Shown here: positions 5,603-9,133 of the stretch, piece after piece
Position numbering within the stretch: position 1 is the first letter of the stretch
How the letters are laid out: every line of letters begins with the position of its first letter
Origin: Candidatus Anoxychlamydiales bacterium
GTDB taxonomy: Bacteria; Chlamydiota; Chlamydiia; Chlamydiales; SM23-39
DNA length: 9,133 bases
Direction: 5' to 3'
NCBI GenBank assembly: GCA_011064905.1
Contig: JAAKFW010000046.1
Location: 1-9,133, forward strand
Notes under the pieces: model-generated
Seen by the model: the letters and a program-made list of their open reading frames with translations, nothing else
Databases searched by the model: none
What the model was told of the DNA's origin: nothing
Translations under genes and position numbers: made by a program

Positions 5603-6589
5603 TTAAAATTTTGTTTCGCAATATGATTTTAGTTTTTTTAAAAAAATATCAAGCCCAAGTTTTTCAAGAGCAGAGGCTTCAATTAATGTCTCTTGATTGA
5701 AGGGATAGAACTTTTTGAATTTTTTTATATTTTCAATATTTTGAAGATCTGTTTTATTCAAAATTGTTAAACAAGGTCTATTTAACAAGTCTTTATTAAA
5801 AAATTTTAGCTCGCCTAATAGCATTTGAAAATCCTCAATTGGATCATCATTATTAGAATCAATTACAAAAATTAATACAGATGTTCTTTCAATGTGTTTT
5901 AAAAAAGAGAGGCCAAGGCCTTTATTTATATGAGCGCCTTTAATTATGCCCGGTATGTCAGCTACTAATATCCTAGAAAAATCTTCGAATTCAACAAGGC
6001 CAAGATTTGGGTGGAGCGTAGTAAATGGATATGCTCCAATTTTTACTTTACTATGGGTAATCTGTCTCATAAGAGTCGATTTACCAGCATTTGGCATTCC
6101 AATGAGGCCAACATCTGCTATTAATTTTAGCTCAAAATTAATCTCTTTAATTTCTCCTTTTGCTCCATCAGTCGCAATATTTGGAGCTCTATTTGTAGAA
6201 GTTTTAAAAGAAACATTACCTCTGCCCCCAACGCCTCCTTTACAAATTAAAAATGTTTCATTTTTTTTCTTAAATTCAAATAAAACATTATTATTTTCAT
6301 CTTTTAAGATAGTTCCAAGAGGAACTTTTACTATTAGATCTTTGCCCGTTTTGCCCGTTTTATTACAAGAGCCACCACATCTGCCATTTTCGCCTTTAAT
6401 TATCTGTTTGTGAAAAAACTTTTCGAAAGATAAAAGATGCTCATCAACTTCTAAAACAATAGATCCACCTTTGCCGCCATCTCCACCATATGGACCGCCT
6501 TTAGGTTGGTATTTTTCTCTTTTCCATGCGATAATACCATTACCACCTTTGCCAGCTAATAATTTTAATTTAAGAGAGTCTATAAACAT
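5603..6589 (-). CDS. obgE: Obg-family GTPase, 50S ribosome assembly factor
   Basis: This 328-residue GTPase acts in late 50S subunit maturation. The glycine-rich Obg fold covers about 1-157 (AGKGGNG at 12-18, GGPYGGDGGKGG at 31-42, GGVGGRGN at 118-125). The G domain follows: G1 GMPNAGKST at 164-172, switch I with TTLHPN at 190-195, G3 DIPG at 211-214, G4 NKTD at 278-281 and G5 SAL at 306-308. There is no C-terminal OCT domain, so it is the short form. Cysteines C71 and C75 in the Obg fold are of no known role. The ATG at 6589 gives the expected family N-terminus (MFIDSLKLKL) but lacks a clear Shine-Dalgarno sequence. It follows rplU and rpmA, the common L21-L27-Obg order, and is Chlamydia CT418 by position. 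Expression may be set by the hairpin upstream. Confidence 0.97.
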   Translation of the reverse strand: MFIDSLKLKLLAGKGGNGIIAWKREKYQPKGGPYGGDGGKGGSIVLEVDEHLLSFEKFFHKQIIKGENGRCGGSCNKTGKTGKDLIVKVPLGTILKDENNNVLFEFKKKNETFLICKGGVGGRGNVSFKTSTNRAPNIATDGAKGEIKEINFELKLIADVGLIGMPNAGKSTLMRQITHSKVKIGAYPFTTLHPNLGLVEFEDFSRILVADIPGIIKGAHINKGLGLSFLKHIERTSVLIFVIDSNNDDPIEDFQMLLGELKFFNKDLLNRPCLTILNKTDLQNIENIKKFKKFYPFNQETLIEASALEKLGLDIFLKKLKSYCETKF

Positions 6590-6605
6590 TTTTTTACGTT
6601 TGTTG

Positions 6606-6654
6606 AAAAAAAAAATCTTATAAAACTTAAATCTTTTTCAAAAAGATTTAAGTT
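6606..6654 (-). terminator. Hairpin over the rpmA stop codon plus T run: attenuator or weak terminator before obgE
   Basis: A perfect 15-bp inverted repeat, AACTTAAATCTTTTT at 6624-6638 and AAAAAGATTTAAGTT at 6640-6654, is centred on 6639. It overlaps the rpmA stop codon (6648-6650). On the minus strand it is followed after 8 nt (6623-6616) by ten T (6615-6606). The stem is nearly all A-T, and the spacing before the T run is longer than usual. I infer partial termination that would make L21 and L27 more abundant than Obg. RNA stabilisation is the alternative. Confidence 0.5.
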
Positions 6655-6929
6655 ATATGTTTTTTAGTAGTAAACTTTTCTGCAATAGGTAGAACAGATA
6701 CACAAGTTTTATTGGTTTTTTTAAAAGTTACAATTCCATCAATTAATGCAAAAAGAGTATGATCTTTTCCCATACCAACATTTGTTTTAGGATGCCATTT
6801 TGTGCCTCTTTGACGAGCGATTATCGAACCTGTTGTAACAAATTGACCATGAGTGGCTTTTATACCAAGTCTTTTAGAGTGTGAATCTCTTCCGTTTCTT
6901 GTAGATCCTTGTCCTTTCTTATGTGCCAT
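6648..6929 (-). CDS. rpmA: 50S ribosomal protein L27
   Basis: This 93-residue protein is a normal-length bacterial L27. Its N-terminus (MAHKKGQGSTRNGRDSHSKR) is the flexible, glycine- and lysine-rich arm that reaches towards the peptidyl transferase centre and contacts the tRNA acceptor ends. The body contains GSIIARQRGTKWHP and NVGMGKDHTLFALIDG, both typical of the family. There is no cleavable N-terminal extension like that known in Firmicutes; the gene begins directly at MAHKKG. The start at 6929 is supported by AGGAG at 6936-6940, 6 nt upstream, which overlaps the rplU stop codon. That arrangement couples the two ribosomal protein genes. Confidence 0.98.
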   Translation of the reverse strand: MAHKKGQGSTRNGRDSHSKRLGIKATHGQFVTTGSIIARQRGTKWHPKTNVGMGKDHTLFALIDGIVTFKKTNKTCVSVLPIAEKFTTKKHIT

Positions 6930-6935
6930 TTTTTA

Positions 6936-6940
6936 CTCCT
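6936..6940 (-). promoter_or_regulatory. Ribosome-binding site of rpmA overlapping the rplU stop
   Basis: AGGAG on the minus strand, 6 nt before the rpmA ATG, shares bases with the TAG stop of rplU (6939-6941). Ribosomes ending L21 would sit on this site, favouring coupled synthesis of L27. Confidence 0.75.
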
Positions 6941-7250
6941 AGATAAGCTCGATTTTTGTGATTTTTACTTGTGAATATTTTTGTCTATGGCCTCTTTTTC
7001 TTCTGTAATTTTTTCTCTTTTTGTATTTGTATGCTATAACTTTAGGCCCTTTTACTTCTTTTACAATTTCAGCTTTGACTTTGCAGTTTTTAATAAATGG
7101 AGCTCCAATATGTATGTTTTTGCCATCATTTAATAAAAGAACTTCAGTAAACTCAAATTTACCATCTTCAGATTGTAAAAGTTCTACATCCAAAATGCTC
7201 TCTTCTTCTATCTGATACTGCTTTCCACCAGTTTGAATTACCGCGTACAT
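6939..7250 (-). CDS. rplU: 50S ribosomal protein L21
   Basis: This 103-residue protein binds 23S rRNA in the large subunit. The N-terminus MYAVIQTGGKQYQ and the basic C-terminal segment KYKKRKNYRRKRGHRQ (about residues 75-90) followed by VKITKI are characteristic of L21. An in-frame TTG at 7262 would add four residues, but it lies inside the Shine-Dalgarno region. ATG 7250 is the correct start because it gives the canonical MYAVIQTGG beginning and has AGGAG 4 nt upstream. It is the first gene of the rplU-rpmA-obgE group, driven by the promoter at 7280-7308 with a leader of only about 23 nt. That leader is too short for a long structured L21 autoregulatory element. Confidence 0.97.
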   Translation of the reverse strand: MYAVIQTGGKQYQIEEESILDVELLQSEDGKFEFTEVLLLNDGKNIHIGAPFIKNCKVKAEIVKEVKGPKVIAYKYKKRKNYRRKRGHRQKYSQVKITKIELI

Positions 7251-7254
7251 ATCT

Positions 7255-7259
7255 CTCCT
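7255..7259 (-). promoter_or_regulatory. Ribosome-binding site of rplU
   Basis: AGGAG on the minus strand lies 4 nt upstream of ATG 7250. It fixes that ATG as the start and rules out the longer TTG reading, whose first codons would be the Shine-Dalgarno sequence itself. Confidence 0.75.
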
Positions 7260-7279
7260 CAAATATTTTTTGAATTATA

Positions 7280-7308
7280 ATAATATAAAATAAACTCAGA
7301 GATGTCAA
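7280..7308 (-). promoter_or_regulatory. Near-consensus sigma-70-type promoter of rplU-rpmA-obgE
   Basis: On the minus strand a perfect -35 TTGACA (7308-7303) is followed by exactly 17 nt and then TATTAT (7285-7280), which matches the -10 consensus at 5 of 6 bases. It begins one base after the znuB-like stop codon. The predicted transcription start near 7273 lies about 23 nt before the rplU ATG. This is the strongest promoter in the window and fits a highly expressed ribosomal protein operon. Confidence 0.85.
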
Positions 7309-7309
7309 G

Positions 7310-8137
7310 CTATTCTAGTCTGTACATAAGCTTTTTTGTTAAAAGAGCTATTAAGTAAAAAATTGATACTACAATTGCTATTGTCGCTCCGGGAGGCCAA
7401 GAAAGCAAATAAGAAAAAGTAATGCCAATAGTATTAAATAACATACTAAGTATTACAGCTATTATCATCATGACAGGCAGACGATATGTAAAAAAATTAG
7501 CAATAGTAGCTGGAATCGTTAAAAGAGCTATAATTAAAATTATTCCTATTATCTTAACAAGCAAAACTATAGAAATGCTTATCATTGCAAGGAGCAGAAA
7601 ATAAAAAGTTTTTACAAATATCTTTTGAAGATATGCAGCTTCTTCATCAAAACAGATAATCAAAAATTTTCTATAAAATAAAATAGTTAAAGATACTATA
7701 AAAAATGCTAAAATACTTAAAATTAAAATATCTGCCCTGCCAGTTGTAAAAAGATCCCCAAATAAAAAATGAGTACAAGTAGCTTCTTTATGAGGCACAA
7801 AAGATAAAAAAATTATTCCAATCGCCATTCCAACTGACCAAATAATTGCAATAACCGCATCTTCTTTTTGCTTGAAGTTCAAATGAACATATCCAATTAA
7901 AAATGCAGAAATGAGGCCAGCAACTACCGCTCCTAACATCGGATCCAACCAAGGGATATCATAAGTATGGCTTAAATATTCAAAAATTCCAATGCCTGCA
8001 AGTATCGAATGAGAGATACTGCCTGTAATAGAAGATATTCTTTTAATCACTACAAAAGATCCCATAATGCCACTAGAGATCGATGCGATTATAGCTCCCA
8101 AAAAAGCGAATTGTAAAAAAACAGGAATATCTATCAT
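7310..8137 (-). CDS. Metal ABC transporter permease (ZnuB/MntB type, ABC-3 family)
   Basis: This 275-residue integral membrane protein has about eight hydrophobic segments (near 8-30, 43-55, 66-83, 92-113, 135-153, 177-200, 195-215 and 220-265, some merging). Family landmarks are SSITGSISHSILAGIGI at 35-51, which matches the loop where most members read GDAxSHAxLPG, then FDEEAAYLQKI in the cytoplasmic loop that docks the ATPase, then VKIIGIILIIALLTIPAT and the late SYLLSWPPGATIA. ABC-3 permeases carry Zn2+, Mn2+ or Fe2+; the metal cannot be told here. The gene overlaps its ATPase gene by 4 bp, so both subunits are made together. From memory this pair matches Chlamydia CT416-CT417. The stop codon lies one base ahead of the rplU promoter, so transcription of the transporter may read into the ribosomal genes. 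Confidence 0.92.
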   Translation of the reverse strand: MIDIPVFLQFAFLGAIIASISSGIMGSFVVIKRISSITGSISHSILAGIGIFEYLSHTYDIPWLDPMLGAVVAGLISAFLIGYVHLNFKQKEDAVIAIIWSVGMAIGIIFLSFVPHKEATCTHFLFGDLFTTGRADILILSILAFFIVSLTILFYRKFLIICFDEEAAYLQKIFVKTFYFLLLAMISISIVLLVKIIGIILIIALLTIPATIANFFTYRLPVMMIIAVILSMLFNTIGITFSYLLSWPPGATIAIVVSIFYLIALLTKKLMYRLE

Positions 8138-8850
8138 TTCTTTTGACCTATAATTGTGGGATGATATAGCCCCAAAGCAAAATGTTTACAAACCATTTCA
8201 GGGGTCATTACATTTGCATTTTTTTGAACAGTTATTATCTTTTTTACCTCTTTAATTATCGTGTTTAGATCATGAGATACCATCAAAATTGTTCTTTTTT
8301 TATCAGATTTTATCAAAATATCAAAAATAGCCCTTTCAGATTCCGGGTCTATGCTAGCTGTTGGCTCATCTAAAATTAAAATTTCAGGATCAGGAATTAG
8401 AGCTCTAGCTATCAATACTCTTTGAGCTTGCCCACCGGATAGTTTTCCAAAAGGTTTATCAATAAACTCTTTGAGACCTACTTTTTCTAAAAGATCTTTT
8501 GCCTTTTCTTTTTGCTTTTTTGTAAAAAAACCAAATCTTGATTTAGTTAACAGCCCAAGTAGTACTAATTCTAAATTTGTAATCGGAAAATATTTATCTA
8601 GATTATATTTTTGCGGAACATATCCAATTTTATCTCTCATATCTTTTGGGTTTTTATTAAATATTTTGATTGTTCCTCTGTGAGGCTTTAACATTCCCAT
8701 AATTAATTTTAAAAGGGTTGTTTTTCCCCCACCATTTGGTCCTATTATTCCAATAAAATCACCCGTTTCTATATCCAAATTAACATCTAAAAGGATAGGT
8801 TTGACCTTATAGCAAAAACTAAGTTTCTGAATTTTAATTATATTTTTCAT
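8134..8850 (-). CDS. Metal ABC transporter ATP-binding protein (ZnuC/MntA type)
   Basis: This 238-residue ATPase powers the adjacent permease. All ABC landmarks are intact: Walker A GPNGGGKTT at 37-45, Q-loop Q80 in GYVPQ, signature LSGGQ at 137-141, Walker B LILDEP at 158-163 and H-loop H193 in SHD. GPNGGGKTT with GYVPQKYNLD is typical of the zinc/manganese group. The ATG at 8850 has no clear Shine-Dalgarno sequence. No substrate-binding lipoprotein or periplasmic protein gene lies upstream: the next feature is tRNA-Ser on the opposite strand. The binding protein must therefore be encoded elsewhere, or after a local rearrangement. Zn, Mn and Fe are all possible substrates. Confidence 0.94.
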   Translation of the reverse strand: MKNIIKIQKLSFCYKVKPILLDVNLDIETGDFIGIIGPNGGGKTTLLKLIMGMLKPHRGTIKIFNKNPKDMRDKIGYVPQKYNLDKYFPITNLELVLLGLLTKSRFGFFTKKQKEKAKDLLEKVGLKEFIDKPFGKLSGGQAQRVLIARALIPDPEILILDEPTASIDPESERAIFDILIKSDKKRTILMVSHDLNTIIKEVKKIITVQKNANVMTPEMVCKHFALGLYHPTIIGQKK

Positions 8851-8874
8851 TTTTTTGTCTTTAAAAGAATAATT

Positions 8875-8903
8875 AATATCATCTATAGAAAAAAATAATT
8901 CAA
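8875..8903 (-). promoter_or_regulatory. Possible promoter of the metal ABC transporter genes
   Basis: On the minus strand TTGAAT (8903-8898) and GATATT (8880-8875) are separated by 17 nt; each matches the consensus at 4 of 6 positions. A start near 8868 would give a leader of about 18 nt. The region is nearly all A and T, so this is a weak call. No convincing metal-repressor palindrome was seen beside it. Confidence 0.3.
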
Positions 8904-8917
8904 GAAAAAACCTAAAT

Positions 8918-8945
8918 TTGCAAATTTATCTTTTTTTGATATACT
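8918..8945 (+). promoter_or_regulatory. Putative promoter of tRNA-Ser
   Basis: TTGCAA (8918-8923, 4 of 6 matches) is followed after 16 nt by TATACT (8940-8945, 5 of 6 matches). The predicted start near 8952 is about 10 nt before the mature 5' end of the tRNA. It diverges from the metal transporter gene, so the 111-bp gap would hold two opposed promoters. Confidence 0.55.
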
Positions 8946-8961
8946 CTTATCTTTCTTTAAA

Positions 8962-9049
8962 GGAGGGGTGTCCGAGTGGCTTAAGGAGCTCGCTTGGAAA
9001 GCGAGTGTTGCGTTTTGGCGTACCGTGGGTTCGAATCCCACCCCTTCCG
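8962..9049 (+). tRNA. tRNA-Ser (anticodon GGA)
   Basis: This 88-nt class II tRNA folds fully. The acceptor stem GGAGGGG (8962-8968) pairs with CCCTTCC (9042-9048), with one G-U pair. The discriminator is G9049, as required for serine. The anticodon stem CTCGC/GCGAG (8989-8993 and 9001-9005) is perfect and encloses the loop TTGGAAA, with anticodon GGA at 8996-8998, which reads UCC and UCU. A long variable arm with a 5-bp stem (TGCGT paired with GCGTA) is present. The T arm is GTGGG-TTCGAAT-CCCAC. The CCA end is not encoded; the gene is followed directly by ATTTTT, a weak T run. It lies opposite to all protein genes in the window. Confidence 0.98.
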
Positions 9050-9119
9050 ATTTTTCTAATTTCATTTAAAAATTACTCTAAAAAACAGTTATTTTGATAG
9101 ATATGGGTATGATTGATAA

Positions 9120-9133
9120 GTTCGAATTCCACC
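9120..9133 (+). repeat. Imperfect 14-base copy of the tRNA-Ser T-arm, cut by window edge
   Basis: GTTCGAATTCCACC at 9120-9133 matches the tRNA-Ser T-loop and 3' T-stem at 9029-9042 (GTTCGAATCCCACC) in 13 of 14 positions. The bases before it (ATAAG) cannot pair with the following TCCAC, so it is not the T arm of a working tRNA. It may be a tRNA fragment left by duplication or integration, or the start of something that continues beyond the window. The rest of 9050-9119 shows no gene. Confidence 0.5.

Noticed and set aside
5946..6413. Plus-strand open frame of 155 residues inside obgE
   Set aside because: It is fully antisense to the conserved Obg coding sequence, has no recognisable domain, and its length reflects the glycine-rich codon pattern on the other strand.
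7251..7262. Upstream TTG start for L21 (MRRDMYAV)
   Set aside because: The four extra codons are the Shine-Dalgarno sequence itself. ATG 7250 gives the canonical L21 N-terminus.
8851..8961. Fur/Zur/DtxR-type operator ahead of the metal transporter
   Set aside because: I saw only AT-rich sequence with no inverted repeat of the expected length and symmetry.
8883..9065. Minus-strand frame reading GVGFEPTVRQNATLAFQASS, 60 residues
   Set aside because: It is the antisense of tRNA-Ser. This peptide is a well-known false annotation produced wherever a class II tRNA-Ser gene is translated in reverse.
9080..9133. A second complete tRNA gene at the right edge
   Set aside because: Only the T-loop and 3' T-stem match. 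The preceding bases cannot form a T stem, and no anticodon or D arm can be folded from 9060-9119.
1..9133. CRISPR array, insertion sequence, toxin-antitoxin or defence system
   Set aside because: No regularly spaced repeats, transposase motifs or defence domains were seen. All sizeable frames are accounted for by conserved housekeeping families.

Overview
The window is AT-rich (roughly 30% GC by eye) and gene-dense, with no gene-free stretch longer than about 120 bases. Twelve protein genes are all read from the minus strand. One tRNA gene is read from the plus strand near the right edge. From memory, the gene content and order match two blocks of Chlamydia: CT403-CT408 (SpoU methylase, SAM methyltransferase, NrdR, DksA, LspA) and CT416-CT420 (metal ABC ATPase and permease, Obg, L27, L21). 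The degenerate DksA zinc site also resembles what I recall of chlamydial DksA. I therefore infer a low-GC, probably environmental or host-associated member of the Chlamydiota; no marker here fixes the genus.

Reading along the minus strand from the right, the layout is as follows. (1) A metal ABC transporter pair, ATPase then permease, overlaps by 4 bp (8850-7310); no substrate-binding protein is present in the window. (2) A near-consensus promoter lies directly after the permease stop and drives rplU (L21), rpmA (L27) and probably obgE, a ribosome-assembly group. An AT-rich hairpin over the rpmA stop codon followed by a T run may reduce expression of obgE. (3) A Nudix hydrolase gene follows obgE, separated by a strong hairpin. 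(4) A new promoter at about 4924-4953 starts a tightly packed operon: nrdR, dksA, lspA, cinA, a COG1092-type methyltransferase, a SpoU/TrmH RNA methyltransferase, and an RluA-type pseudouridine synthase that runs off the left edge. Six of its seven genes overlap a neighbour, or nearly so (overlaps of 4-32 bp, one gap of 2 nt), so translational coupling is likely.

Functionally the window is housekeeping: ribosome components and maturation (L21, L27, Obg, three RNA-modification enzymes), nucleotide metabolism and its control (NrdR, Nudix), a transcription modulator (DksA-like), lipoprotein processing (LspA), NAD-related salvage (CinA) and metal uptake. I did not find a new defence, mobile or biosynthetic system. 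The points most worth a second look are the DksA-like protein that keeps one of four zinc ligands, the hairpin that contains the likely ribosome-binding site of the Nudix gene, the hairpin over the rpmA stop, and a 14-base imperfect copy of the tRNA-Ser T-arm at the right edge. Several starts were corrected: L21 begins at 7250 rather than at an upstream TTG, DksA at 4391, and NrdR and LspA use GTG and TTG.
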